Assembly (NCBI GenBank): GCA_963753845.1
Contig: CAVWEI010000004.1
Span: forward strand, 257,495 to 321,494
DNA length: 64,000 nt
Source of the DNA: Thiosocius sp963753845
GTDB taxonomy: Bacteria; Pseudomonadota; Gammaproteobacteria; Chromatiales; Chromatiaceae
Reading direction: 5' to 3'
A program made the position numbers and the translations under genes. Numbering within the stretch: the stretch's first letter is position 1; every line of letters starts with the position of its first letter. Positions 36,627 through 45,538 of this stretch are shown here, piece after piece. Under the pieces are notes generated by a model, which saw nothing but the letters and a program-made list of their open reading frames with translations, ran no database searches and was not told where the DNA came from.

Positions 36627-38030
36627 ATGCGTCTCCGCTCTCTTTGTGCCGCTGTTTTCTCCGTGTTCCTATGTCTGGGGATGGCCGCTGCCACGGCCGG
36701 AAACCGGGCGCTGGTGTTGGACATAAACGGGGCCATCGGTCCCGCCACTTCAGATTACGTACAAACCGGTTTCGCCCATGCCCGGGAGCAGGGCTCACCC
36801 ATGGTTGTATTGCGCCTGGATACGCCGGGGGGGCTGGATGCGGCCATGCGCGATATCGTCAAGGAGATTCTGGCTTCACCAATTCCTGTCGTCGGTTATG
36901 TAGCACCGAGCGGGGCCCGTGCCGCCAGCGCCGGTACCTATATCCTGCAGGCCTGTCACATTGCTGCCATGGCGCCAGCGACCACGCTTGGTTCCGCCAC
37001 GCCAGTGCGACTTGGTGGACTGCCGCAGATCCCGGATGACAAAGGCGACCCCGAGCCGACGGATGCAGAGGACACGCCTCCAAAAGATGAAGCCACGGGA
37101 GATCAGACGGGTGGGCAACGCGAAACTGCTGCGCTGCCTGCGGACGCGATGGAGCGCAAACTGATCAACGATGCAGCCGCCTATCTGCGCGGATTGGCGA
37201 AGTTGCGTGGCCGGAACGCTGAATGGGCCGAGCGGGCAGTGCGGTCCGCCGACAACCTGGTGGCGGTCGAGGCGGTTGAGCAGGGCGTCATTGATCTGAT
37301 TGCGACCGATGTGCCGGATCTGCTCAAACAACTGCATGGCCGATCCGTGCCGGTGCTGGGCACAGAAGTGATTTTGGACACAACGGGTTTGACCGCTGAA
37401 GCACTCGGACCAAGCTGGCGCACCCGGCTTTTGCAGGTCGTGACCGACCCGAACGTGGCCTATGTGTTTCTGCTGATCGGTATCTATGGGCTCATCTATG
37501 AGCTGGCGAATCCCGGCGCCATGATACCCGGGGTTACCGGCGCTATTGCACTGGTCCTGGCGCTGTATGCCTTTCAGGCTTTGCCCGTTAACTTCGCCGG
37601 TCTGGCCTTGTTGATGCTCGGCATTGCCTTCATGACGCTGGAGGCCTTCGTGCCGAGTTTTGGGGTACTGGGTATCGGCGGGGCAATCGCTTTCGCCGCT
37701 GGTTCCGTCATGCTGTTTCGTGAGGATGCGGGACAGATTGGTGTGGCGCTGCCTGTCATCATCACTTTCGTCGTTCTGAGCTTCATATTATTCGTGGGGG
37801 TAATTGGATATGCGGTCAAATCCAGACATCGACCCGTGGTGACTGGCGCGGAGGAGATGGTCGGGGCGATTGGCGAGGCGCTTGAAGATTTCCACGCTAG
37901 CGGTCGGATTCGTGTTCACAGTGAAAGCTGGATCGCACAGAGTGACCGCCCGGTGCGAAGAGGACAGCGCATGCGCGTGGTCGCTATCGATGGGTTGAAA
38001 CTCAAAGTCGAGGAGTTAGACGATGGTTAG
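36627..38030 (+). CDS. nfeD: NfeD membrane-bound ClpP-class serine protease
   Basis: 467 residues from ATG 36627 (GGAGGAGAG). Signal-like N-terminus, ClpP-fold protease domain with oxyanion/nucleophile region DTPGGLD...GARAASAGTYI (Ser101) and KLINDAAAYLRGLA supplying the lysine; a low-complexity linker 145-175; four to five membrane helices (about 285-415); and a C-terminal OB-fold NfeD domain (GAIGEALEDFHASGRIRVHSESW). Classic partner of slipin, whose gene overlaps it by 8 bases. Membrane quality control. Confidence 0.93.
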   Translation: MRLRSLCAAVFSVFLCLGMAAATAGNRALVLDINGAIGPATSDYVQTGFAHAREQGSPMVVLRLDTPGGLDAAMRDIVKEILASPIPVVGYVAPSGARAASAGTYILQACHIAAMAPATTLGSATPVRLGGLPQIPDDKGDPEPTDAEDTPPKDEATGDQTGGQRETAALPADAMERKLINDAAAYLRGLAKLRGRNAEWAERAVRSADNLVAVEAVEQGVIDLIATDVPDLLKQLHGRSVPVLGTEVILDTTGLTAEALGPSWRTRLLQVVTDPNVAYVFLLIGIYGLIYELANPGAMIPGVTGAIALVLALYAFQALPVNFAGLALLMLGIAFMTLEAFVPSFGVLGIGGAIAFAAGSVMLFREDAGQIGVALPVIITFVVLSFILFVGVIGYAVKSRHRPVVTGAEEMVGAIGEALEDFHASGRIRVHSESWIAQSDRPVRRGQRMRVVAIDGLKLKVEELDDG

Positions 38031-38793
38031 TTCAGCAATAATGGTTCCCTTTGTAGTCTTCCTGTTCATTTTCGGGCTGCTGATTTCGGCCCTGAAGATC
38101 CTGCGCGAATATGAACGAGGCGTCGTCTTTTTTCTTGGCCGTTTCCAACGCGTAAAGGGTCCTGGTCTGATCATCATCATCCCAATCATTCAGCAAATGG
38201 TGAGGGTGGACCTGCGTACCATCGTGATGGACGTGCCTACGCAAGACGTGATCTCGCGGGACAACGTGTCCGTCAAGGTCAACGCGGTAGTGTACTTCCG
38301 GGTGGTAGAGCCGGAGCGTGCGATCATTCAGGTTGAAAATTTCAATGTCGCAACCAGTCAGCTTGCGCAGACGACATTACGTTCGGTGCTGGGCGCGCAC
38401 GAGCTGGATGAGATGCTCACGGGTCGGGAACAACTCAACAAAGATATACAAGAGATCCTCGACAAGCAGACCGATGCATGGGGGATCAAGGTATCCAACG
38501 TGGAAATCAAGCACGTCGATCTCGATGAATCGATGATACGCGCTATCGCAAAGCAGGCTGAAGCAGAGCGTACGCGACGTGCCAAGATCATTCATGCCGA
38601 GGGCGAGTTGCAGGCATCCGAGCAATTGCGCGCCGCTGCCGATGTGTTGATGAAGAGTCCCGCCAGCATGCAGTTACGTTACCTGCAAACGCTGACCGAG
38701 GTAGGTGCTGCGCCCAGTTCTACGGTTGTCTTCCCCTTTCCGCTGGAATTGGCCCACCTGCTGGGTGAACATGTCAGAAAAGATGCGGATTGA
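38023..38793 (+). CDS. Slipin/stomatin-like SPFH protein
   Basis: 256 residues. N-terminal membrane anchor (VPFVVFLFIFGLLISALKIL), then SPFH domain: EYERGVVFFLGRFQRVKGPGLIIIIPIIQQMVRVDLRTIVMDVPTQDVISRDNVSVKVNAVVYFRV and helical C-terminus with AIAKQAEAERTRRAKIIHAEGELQASEQL. Forms an operon with nfeD, whose protease cleaves slipin in archaea. Probably oligomerises at the inner membrane. Confidence 0.95.
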   Translation: MVSSAIMVPFVVFLFIFGLLISALKILREYERGVVFFLGRFQRVKGPGLIIIIPIIQQMVRVDLRTIVMDVPTQDVISRDNVSVKVNAVVYFRVVEPERAIIQVENFNVATSQLAQTTLRSVLGAHELDEMLTGREQLNKDIQEILDKQTDAWGIKVSNVEIKHVDLDESMIRAIAKQAEAERTRRAKIIHAEGELQASEQLRAAADVLMKSPASMQLRYLQTLTEVGAAPSSTVVFPFPLELAHLLGEHVRKDAD

Positions 38794-38925
38794 CCTGCTA
38801 ATCAATTGCTTGTGGCGCCAGTTTGACTGCGCATTCAGCTGATTGAATGGTGCGCGCGCCCCTTATCGGCCGGGCCGTCGATAGCCGCCCGGTGCAAGGT
38901 CCGACTTGCTCGCGCAGGAGCGCGT

Positions 38926-39780
38926 TTATTTGCGGGCGCCGGGTCCGTCATCGAGGTCGACAGAGCTGAGCAGGATGACCTCGATTTCCTCGATGATCTC
39001 TTCCTGATGCAGTGTGTTGCACTGTCGTGTCAGTTCGATTGATTCCTCATCCATGTGTTTTACGGCCCCTTCCAGGTGCGTTACGCGACGACGGTTTTCC
39101 ACCATCAGCGATGTGTAAAGCATCTGGTGCAGGGCCGCAAACAGGTAGTGATCGGTGAGATCGAGCAGAAATTCCTCGGCGGGCAGGTTCGTCAGCGGGG
39201 GATGCGGATGTGACGGCGGGGCATTTAGCTGCTGCTGGAAGGGCGGCAGCAATCGGTTCACTGCGATGCCGTCGTCATCGTGATAGATGCCGTAGAGGCT
39301 CAGGCTGAAATGGCCACCCTGCAGTGAAGCCAGCTCGTTTACCAGCCGTTGCAGGACTGCCGGGACCTCTTCCGCAATGCTGGCCCCATCGACGAATGCG
39401 GCCACACGTTCGTCATCTTCGAGCAGCAGGTGCAGTTTGTGCCCGACCGCCAGCAATCGTGGCTGGGCAGAGGTTTCCGCCTGCGTTACTGTCGCGAGAT
39501 GGTCTGTCAGGGCGTGGTTGAAGTCGCCGCAGAACCCGCGTTCGGTGCCAATAAGCAGGAATACGGGCGCGGTGTCTGCCGCTTCGGCCAGGATGCCTGG
39601 ATGGAAACTGAGAAAATCCTCCGCCACCGTTTCGATCGATTTGACAACGGCTTGCTGGGCGGGCAGGAAGCGCGCCAGTTTGCGCGTTTCCATGTAGGCC
39701 AGGGTCTTCATCGAGTTCATGATCTCCCGGATCTCGCCCAGGCTGTGGCGGTGATGCTCCAGGTCCCGCCGACGGCTCAT
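38926..39780 (-). CDS. atpG: Alternate F1Fo ATPase gamma subunit
   Basis: 284 residues from ATG 39780 (ATGA overlap with atpA). N- and C-terminal helices typical of gamma: HRHSLGEIREIMNSMKTLAYMETRKLARF and SLMVENRRRVTHLEGAVKHMDEESIELTRQCNTLHQEEIIEEIEVILLSS. The middle part resembles the alternate (N-type) ATPase gamma family. Last gene of the operon, as in N-ATPases (order D-C-Q-R-B-E-F-A-G). Confidence 0.9.
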   Translation of the reverse strand: MSRRRDLEHHRHSLGEIREIMNSMKTLAYMETRKLARFLPAQQAVVKSIETVAEDFLSFHPGILAEAADTAPVFLLIGTERGFCGDFNHALTDHLATVTQAETSAQPRLLAVGHKLHLLLEDDERVAAFVDGASIAEEVPAVLQRLVNELASLQGGHFSLSLYGIYHDDDGIAVNRLLPPFQQQLNAPPSHPHPPLTNLPAEEFLLDLTDHYLFAALHQMLYTSLMVENRRRVTHLEGAVKHMDEESIELTRQCNTLHQEEIIEEIEVILLSSVDLDDGPGARK

Positions 39781-41273
39781 GGCTGCGCGGCGGGGGTAAC
39801 CCGGTGCAGCCAGTCGGCCAAGGCAAGGCCCCATTGCTCCCTCGGGCTGTCCAGGTTGAGCGTGCTTTGTTCAGCCTGTTGTTGCAATGTCGTCAGCAGT
39901 ACGGGCAGTTGCTCGGGAGAAATATCCGTAAACAGACCATCATTGAAGGCTACCAGCCAGGCCATCTGAAACGTTTCTGAATGCGGTGCCAGACGGTCCT
40001 GTTTGAGGATCTCGCGCAACACCCGGCCCCGCGCAATGGTTGCGACCATCGATGATTCCAGTCGGGCGCCGAAGCGGGTGAAAACCTCCAGTTCGAGAAA
40101 CTGCAGGTAGTCGAGTTTCATCCGTCCGGCCTCTTCCTTGATCCGCGGGTGTTGGGCCGCACCGCCGATACGTGACACGGACCTGGCGATGTCAATGGCG
40201 GGTCGGAAGCCCGCGGCAAACAGTTCGCGATCCAGGTAGATCTGGCCATCGGTGATAGAGATCAGGTTGGTGGGGATGTAGGAGGCGATCTCGCCCTGTG
40301 TGGTCTCCACGATAGGCAGGGCGGTCATGCTGCCGCCGCCATGGGCCGGGTTGAGGCAGGTGGCCCGCTCGAGCAATCGTGCATGGACCGAGAAGATGTC
40401 ACCGGGATAGGCCTCACGCCCCGGCGGGCGGCGCAACAGCAGCGAAAGCTCGCGGTATGTCCGTGCGTGGCTGACCAGGTCATCGTAAACGATCAAGGTA
40501 TCGCGGCCCTGCCGCATCCAGAACTCCGCGACCGCGCACCCGGCAAAGGGTGCAAGATGCTGCAGCCCGGCCAGGCTGCTGGCCTCGGCCACGATCACGG
40601 TGGTGTATTCCAGGGCGCCGTATTCACGCAGGGTTTCGATGGTGCTGACAACCGTCGAGCGTTTCTGGCCGATCAGCACATAGATGCAGTTCACGCCCCT
40701 GCCGCGCTGATTGATGACGGTATCCAGTGCCAGTGAACTGCGGCCGAGCCCATCATCGCCCAGCAACAACTGACGCTGGCCCTTGCCGATCGGGATCAGT
40801 GTGTCGATGATCTTGATGCCGGTGTAGAGAGGTGAATGCACGAAATCGCGCGCCACGATGGGTGGCGAGGGCGCCTCGAGATATTGCCATCCGGTCGGAC
40901 GAGGTGCCGGCCGGTCGTCGAGTGGCGTGCCCAGGGGGTCGATCACACGTCCCAGCAAAGCATCGCCAACCGGCAGGCTCAGTCGGTGCCCGGTAAGGTG
41001 GACCGGGGTGCCGGATCTGAGGGCATCGGTCTCGTGCAGCAGTACGGCACCCACCCGCTCCCCGGTGAGATCGAACACCATGCCACGGCTGCCATCCTCA
41101 AACTCCAGGATGTCGTCCATGGCGGCAGAGGGCAGGCCGGCGATCCAGGTGATGCCGTCGCCCACGGAGACCACGCTGCCACGCTCGCTGATGCGCAGGC
41201 GGGGGCGGTAGTCGATTAGCCAGGCGGCCTGCTGTGCCAGGGGGCCCGTAGCCGCAAACTCATCGGGGGGCAC
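39777..41273 (-). CDS. atpA: Alternate F1Fo ATPase alpha subunit
   Basis: 498 residues from GTG 41273 (GGAG seven bases upstream); a TTG at 41288 is the alternative. Walker A region LIPIGKGQRQLLLGDDGLGRSSLALDTVINQ shows the alpha-type P-loop in which the usual GDRQTGKT is GDDGLGRS, so the P-loop lysine is replaced by Arg, unusual even for a non-catalytic subunit. Conserved parts include YDDLVSHARTYRELSLLLRRPPGREAYPGDIFSVHARLLERA. Overlaps atpF by 14 bases. Confidence 0.92.
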   Translation of the reverse strand: MPPDEFAATGPLAQQAAWLIDYRPRLRISERGSVVSVGDGITWIAGLPSAAMDDILEFEDGSRGMVFDLTGERVGAVLLHETDALRSGTPVHLTGHRLSLPVGDALLGRVIDPLGTPLDDRPAPRPTGWQYLEAPSPPIVARDFVHSPLYTGIKIIDTLIPIGKGQRQLLLGDDGLGRSSLALDTVINQRGRGVNCIYVLIGQKRSTVVSTIETLREYGALEYTTVIVAEASSLAGLQHLAPFAGCAVAEFWMRQGRDTLIVYDDLVSHARTYRELSLLLRRPPGREAYPGDIFSVHARLLERATCLNPAHGGGSMTALPIVETTQGEIASYIPTNLISITDGQIYLDRELFAAGFRPAIDIARSVSRIGGAAQHPRIKEEAGRMKLDYLQFLELEVFTRFGARLESSMVATIARGRVLREILKQDRLAPHSETFQMAWLVAFNDGLFTDISPEQLPVLLTTLQQQAEQSTLNLDSPREQWGLALADWLHRVTPAAQP

Positions 41274-42009
41274 GGGCGAACTCCGCAAAGCCTTTCAGTT
41301 CATCGCGCACATTGGCCGCCAGCACCCAGGCGCCGATAACGATATGCAGGCCGGCGAGAAGCGTTTCGTCCTGAATGAATCGAACCGGGACCGAGAGACC
41401 ACTGACCTGGTGCAGGGCCACCTCGAGTTGCTGGCGCTGCTCGGCGGCCAGCTCAAAGGCACTGCTGACCTCAATCGTCTGCGGCGGCTCACCCCATTGT
41501 TGTCTCAGGCCGGTAGTCTGTTGCTCGGACAAGCCGTGCAATTCTTCGAGCAGCAGGTTCAGCAGACGCGCCTCCAGCTCCGGCCCGCAGGTCTGTCCCA
41601 GTAAGCGGCTGGAGAAGGCGGCACCCAGTTGCAGGGCCTGATGTTCGATCGCCCGCTGCTGCTCGGCGTGCTGGCGTTCTTCGGCAACCCGGCTTTTTTC
41701 CCGCTCCTGATCGAGCGTGCCCTGCAGCGCCGACAATTGGCGGGCACTTTCCTCGTCCAGTTGCCGGGCGAGGGTCTCTTTGGCCTGGTGGCGTTCCCGC
41801 TCCCAGTCGGCCAACCGGTCTTCGTATTGTGCCTTCAGCGAATCCGCCTCGTCCTGCAGCCGATGGGCCTCAGCGAGCTGTCCTTCGATGGCGTTGCGGC
41901 GCCTGGCGATCACGTCGAGCACCGGCTGGTACAGGAAGCGTTTCAGGATCCATACCAGGACCAGGAAGTTGATGATCTCCAGCAGGAAGGTGGACCAGTT
42001 CAGTTCCAA
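41260..42009 (-). CDS. atpF: Alternate F1Fo ATPase b subunit (b-delta type)
   Basis: 249 residues from a TTG start preceded by AAGGA. One N-terminal helix (FLLEIINFLVLVWILKRFLYQPVLDVI), a long coiled coil (about 30-140) rich in Glu/Arg/Gln, then a delta-like C-terminal domain (QTIEVSSAFELAAEQRQQLEVALHQVSGLSV...IGAWVLAANVRDELKGF). The extended length explains the missing atpH gene. Typical of N-type ATPases. Confidence 0.9.
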   Translation of the reverse strand: MELNWSTFLLEIINFLVLVWILKRFLYQPVLDVIARRRNAIEGQLAEAHRLQDEADSLKAQYEDRLADWERERHQAKETLARQLDEESARQLSALQGTLDQEREKSRVAEERQHAEQQRAIEHQALQLGAAFSSRLLGQTCGPELEARLLNLLLEELHGLSEQQTTGLRQQWGEPPQTIEVSSAFELAAEQRQQLEVALHQVSGLSVPVRFIQDETLLAGLHIVIGAWVLAANVRDELKGFAEFARAPR

Positions 42010-42043
42010 AACGGACGTCCTTCGGTAAACAGGGTCTGGGTGG

Positions 42044-42310
42044 CTACTTGATCAGATATTCCAGCAGCGGATTACGGAACAGTACGATCAGCACGATGAC
42101 CAACACGTAGATGGCGAGTGATTCGATCATGGCCAGACCGATGAACAGGGTGCGCATGATCGATTTTTCAGCCTCCGGCTGGCGCGCCAGGGCGTCCAGT
42201 GCCTTGCTGATCGCCCAACCCATCGCAATGGCGGGCAGCATGACACCCAGCGCGATACCGAGGACGGCGGCCACGGTCGAAACCAGGGCAAAATTGGACA
42301 GGTCAGGCAT
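42044..42310 (-). CDS. atpE: Alternate F1Fo ATPase c subunit
   Basis: 88 residues from ATG 42310 (AAGGAG). Two helices with the RQPEA loop (43-47). Ion site: Glu63 with Ser64 and Tyr68 in TM2. In TM1 the position of Ilyobacter Gln32 is Met30, and the Thr67 position is Leu65. Sodium-binding c subunits need the Gln and Thr contacts, and N-type rings often have a second Glu at the TM1 position. Neither is present, so proton specificity is the simpler reading. Confidence 0.92.
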   Translation of the reverse strand: MPDLSNFALVSTVAAVLGIALGVMLPAIAMGWAISKALDALARQPEAEKSIMRTLFIGLAMIESLAIYVLVIVLIVLFRNPLLEYLIK

Positions 42311-43001
42311 GGGGAGCTCCTTGCACGTGTTGCCGTCGTTGTTGTGATTGTAGGCCGCCGGCGACATAGATGAGCGCCAGCATGCCGAAGATATAGGCCT
42401 GAACCAGGGCCTCTATGATGTGCAGCATCAGGATCGGCACCGGTGCCAGGAAACCGGCCACCAGCAGGATCAACAGGGCGGCCATCTCCAGGCTCATCAT
42501 GTTGCCAAACAGGCGTACCGCCAGGGCCACGGTACGGGTCACCTCACTGATCAGGTGGAAGGGCAACAGGATGGGGCTCGGTGACATGTAGTGACGCAGG
42601 TAGTTTTTCAGACCGGCGATGCGGATGCCGTACCAGTGGGTGGACAGGAATACCAGGATCGCCAGCGCCGCGGTAGCAGACAGGTCGCGGGTGGGGGAGT
42701 GTGCGCCGGGGACAAGGCCGCTGAGATTGGCGATCACCAGAAAAATCCACAGGCTGCCGATGAACGGCAACAGACGGCGGGCGTATGCCGGTTCGACGGC
42801 GGCGATGGCCTCTTCGATCGTGGACACGATGCCTTCCAGGGCGGTCTGCGCCGGCCCCGGGGAGATGCTGAGCCGTCGCGTGATGAGCCAGCAGCCAAGC
42901 CAGAGGATGCCGATGATGACCCAGGTCGTGACTACCGTGCTGGTGATCACCACCGGTCCGAATTCGATCACCGGCTCTATCAGCATTTCCCCCTGGGCCA
43001 T
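42303..43001 (-). CDS. atpB: Alternate F1Fo ATPase a subunit
   Basis: 232 residues, five to six helices. The conserved channel segment LISEVTRTVALAVRLFGNMMSLEMAALLILLV carries the essential arginine (VRLFGNMM). Ends with an 8-base overlap into atpE. Starts 5 bases after the small AtpI/Q gene, so there is no space for atpR between them. Confidence 0.92.
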   Translation of the reverse strand: MAQGEMLIEPVIEFGPVVITSTVVTTWVIIGILWLGCWLITRRLSISPGPAQTALEGIVSTIEEAIAAVEPAYARRLLPFIGSLWIFLVIANLSGLVPGAHSPTRDLSATAALAILVFLSTHWYGIRIAGLKNYLRHYMSPSPILLPFHLISEVTRTVALAVRLFGNMMSLEMAALLILLVAGFLAPVPILMLHIIEALVQAYIFGMLALIYVAGGLQSQQRRQHVQGAPHA

Positions 43002-43005
43002 GTCG

Positions 43006-43275
43006 TCACTCCCTGAGGAAAAGATACACGTTGAGCCCGCCGATAAACACGCCCAGCAGGATCAGGCTCATGGTCCAGCGGGTCGAATAGCCGCTGACCA
43101 GACTGTCCAGCCAGATCCCCAGATAGGCACCGCCCACGACCGGCAGCACGAACACCAGGCCCAGGGTGCCGAGATAGACTGTCTGGCCGATCAGGGTGGG
43201 GCGTTCACGCTCGGCCTTTTGCATCCGTCTGGCCTGTCGCTCTACCGCTTTTCTCAGTTCCTCGCGGGATTCCAT
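43006..43275 (-). CDS. AtpI/AtpQ-like small membrane protein of the ATPase operon
   Basis: 89 residues, charged N-terminus (KAVERQARRMQKAERERP) and two helices (LGLVFVLPVVGGAYLGIWLDS and MSLILLGVFIGGLNVYLFL), the AtpI/AtpZ pattern. Position between epsilon and a matches AtpQ of N-ATPases, thought to be involved in c-ring assembly or magnesium/calcium. Adjacent to atpC without a gap. Confidence 0.85.
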   Translation of the reverse strand: MESREELRKAVERQARRMQKAERERPTLIGQTVYLGTLGLVFVLPVVGGAYLGIWLDSLVSGYSTRWTMSLILLGVFIGGLNVYLFLRE

Positions 43276-43677
43276 CTATGCCTCCGCCCGGCCCAGCCGC
43301 CACATCCGCCGCAGCATCTCTTCCTCCATCCGGTGCAGACTGGCCTTGGTCGTGTGAAGTTCTTCCTCCTCGGCCAGCAATTGTTGCTGCATGGCAGCGC
43401 TGATGGCGGTGTAGTCATCACCCAGCAGGAAATGACGCGTGCTCAGGGTCAGCTGGTTGTCGTGGAAGTACAGCAGCGCGCCAGGCTGGGCGAGGTACTG
43501 CCATGACCCGCCTGCATCTCGGAAACGAGCCAGGCCGACGCTCAGGCTGGTCATCAGGCGGGTATGACCGGCGAGTATGCCGAAGCTGCCCGAGGCGTCC
43601 TCGCCGACAAAGGCAGCCACACCGGGTATGCGCTGCGCATGTGTGGCATCCTGGAGCAGCAGCTCGAAGGTCTTCAT
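43276..43677 (-). CDS. atpC: Alternate F1Fo ATPase epsilon subunit
   Basis: 133 residues from ATG 43677 (ATGA overlap with atpD). Beta-sandwich part (GSFGILAGHTRLMTSLSVGLARF) and C-terminal helical pair (EEEELHTTKASLHRMEEEMLRRMWRLGRAEA). Normal length. The frame upstream to 43761 lies inside atpD and is not used. Confidence 0.9.
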   Translation of the reverse strand: MKTFELLLQDATHAQRIPGVAAFVGEDASGSFGILAGHTRLMTSLSVGLARFRDAGGSWQYLAQPGALLYFHDNQLTLSTRHFLLGDDYTAISAAMQQQLLAEEEELHTTKASLHRMEEEMLRRMWRLGRAEA

Positions 43678-45107
43678 GCGGCGTGCTCCGTCATGGTGCC
43701 GCGCATGTAGCACGACTCCTCCGGCACCTCGTCGTAGTGTCCCTGCATGAACGCCTCGCAATCGCTCAGGGTCTGTTCCAGGGGTACGCTCACGCCGGGG
43801 ATGCCGCTGTGCGCGGCAGTCGTCCAGAATGGCTGGCTCAGATAGCGCTGGAGTTTGCGCGCGCGCATCACCACCTGGCGGTCCTTCGGTGACAGCTCCT
43901 CGATACCGAGCATGGTGATGATGTCTTCCAGCTCCTGGTAACGCGCAAGGTGCTCACGTACGCCCTCGGCTACCGCGTAGTGGCGCTCGCCCAAAGTGCG
44001 TCGGTCCATCAGCTTGCTGGCAGACTGTAGCGGGTCAACGGCGGGGTAGATGCCCTTGCCGGCCTGCGCACGGGACAATATTACATTGGTGTCGAGGTGG
44101 CTCAGGATGGCATTGACTGCCGGATCGGTCATATCGTCGGCTGGCACATACACCGCCTGCACCGAGGTGATGGCGCCCTGCCGGGTGGAAAGGATGCGTT
44201 CCTGTATCTCTGCGACCTCGGTAGTCAAGGTGGGCTGGTAGCCCACTGTGGCGGGCATCCGCCCGAGCAGGCTGGAGATCTCACTGCCTGCCTGTACAAA
44301 GCGGAAGATATTGTCCATCACGAAAAGTACGTCCTTGTGCAGGCTGTCGCGCAGATACTCGGCGTAGGTAAGCGCGGTAAGGCCCACGCGGAAACGGACA
44401 CCGGGTGACTCATCCATCTGGCCGAACACCATCAGTGTCTGTTCCAGTACTCCGGCCCTTTTGATCTTGTGCCATAGTTCGTGGCCCTCGCGAATGCGCT
44501 CGCCCACGCCGGCGAATACGGATACCCCCTTATGCAGGGTTGCCATCGCATGCATGAATTCCATGATCAGCACCGTCTTGCCCACGCCGGCGCCGCCAAA
44601 CAGGCCGGTCTTGCCGCCCTTGATGAATGGACACAGAAGGTCGATGACCTTGATCCCGGTCTCCAGCAGCTCGCCGGTGCCGACGGCCTCGTGGATCGGC
44701 GGCGGTTTGGAATGGATGTTGCTGTATGTCGATGCCTGAAGTGGAGTCTGGCCATCAAGCGGTTCGCCAAAGACGTTCAACAGTCGCCCGAGGCAGTCAG
44801 GGGTCACCGGAACATGCAGAGGCGCGCCCGTGTCATACACGTTCATTCCCCGATGCAGGCCACTGGTACGGTGCAGGGTGATGGCCCTGAGATGGCGTTC
44901 GTCAAGATGTTGGTGGACCTCGAACAGGTAGCTGTCGCTGTTCAGCGAGGCATACAGCCCCTGGCGTAAAGGCGGCAGGATATTGCAGGCGATCACAACC
45001 ACCGGCCCGTGCACCTCCGCGATCATGCCGATAGGTGCCTCCGGTCGTTCATGCGCTGCGACCGTTCCGGGTATGGCTGCAGTCTGTTCGGTTCTTGGAT
45101 ATGACAT
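43674..45107 (-). CDS. atpD: Alternate F1Fo ATPase beta subunit
   Basis: 477 residues, first gene of the operon. Walker A GGAGVGKT (Lys and Thr present, so catalytic), Walker B VLFVMDNIFRFVQAGSEISSLLGRMPATVGYQPTL and VQAVYVPADDMTDPA are conserved. It lacks a strong ribosome site. Differences from housekeeping beta (for example LLCPFIKGGKTGLFGG) match the alternate/N-type branch as I remember it. Confidence 0.93.
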   Translation of the reverse strand: MSYPRTEQTAAIPGTVAAHERPEAPIGMIAEVHGPVVVIACNILPPLRQGLYASLNSDSYLFEVHQHLDERHLRAITLHRTSGLHRGMNVYDTGAPLHVPVTPDCLGRLLNVFGEPLDGQTPLQASTYSNIHSKPPPIHEAVGTGELLETGIKVIDLLCPFIKGGKTGLFGGAGVGKTVLIMEFMHAMATLHKGVSVFAGVGERIREGHELWHKIKRAGVLEQTLMVFGQMDESPGVRFRVGLTALTYAEYLRDSLHKDVLFVMDNIFRFVQAGSEISSLLGRMPATVGYQPTLTTEVAEIQERILSTRQGAITSVQAVYVPADDMTDPAVNAILSHLDTNVILSRAQAGKGIYPAVDPLQSASKLMDRRTLGERHYAVAEGVREHLARYQELEDIITMLGIEELSPKDRQVVMRARKLQRYLSQPFWTTAAHSGIPGVSVPLEQTLSDCEAFMQGHYDEVPEESCYMRGTMTEHAA

Positions 45108-45538
45108 CTATCGGCTCGACGTCGTTACCATCAGATTGTGCTGTATTGCAGCAGGATTGGCGGCGTTTGTCGGTTCGGTATACGCAGGCCCCGAGTGCAC
45201 TGAAGCCACACGGTGCGACTCACACGAATTTCTGTGATGCCTTAGCCTGAATTGTAGAGGATTCCAATGTTCTGGTCTGGTTGATCAGTGATTCTTGCGA
45301 AAAAAGGGGCCTGCCTCCGGTGGCACGTTTGACCGCATTCGCAGTGGCCCCGTCGGCAAGGCGCGCTATCCTTTTTCCCAGCGCTCCCTCCACAAGCCGG
45401 TGCGCATGAGGATGAGCTCCTGTCCGGGCGGCTGGGGCGTGTCGGGTGCCCGGAGCATTCGGAATCGAATGTACGAAGTATCCCTGCCGGGGCCCGAAAG
45501 CGTTATCCTCGAACTTATAGCAAAGGAGGGGTAGTCGG
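45108..45538. other. Non-coding stretch between divergent atpD and pcm
   Basis: 431 bases with no open frame I would defend. Presumably holds both divergent promoters. GGAGG just before 45539 is the pcm ribosome site. No strong hairpin or repeat seen. Confidence 0.5.
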
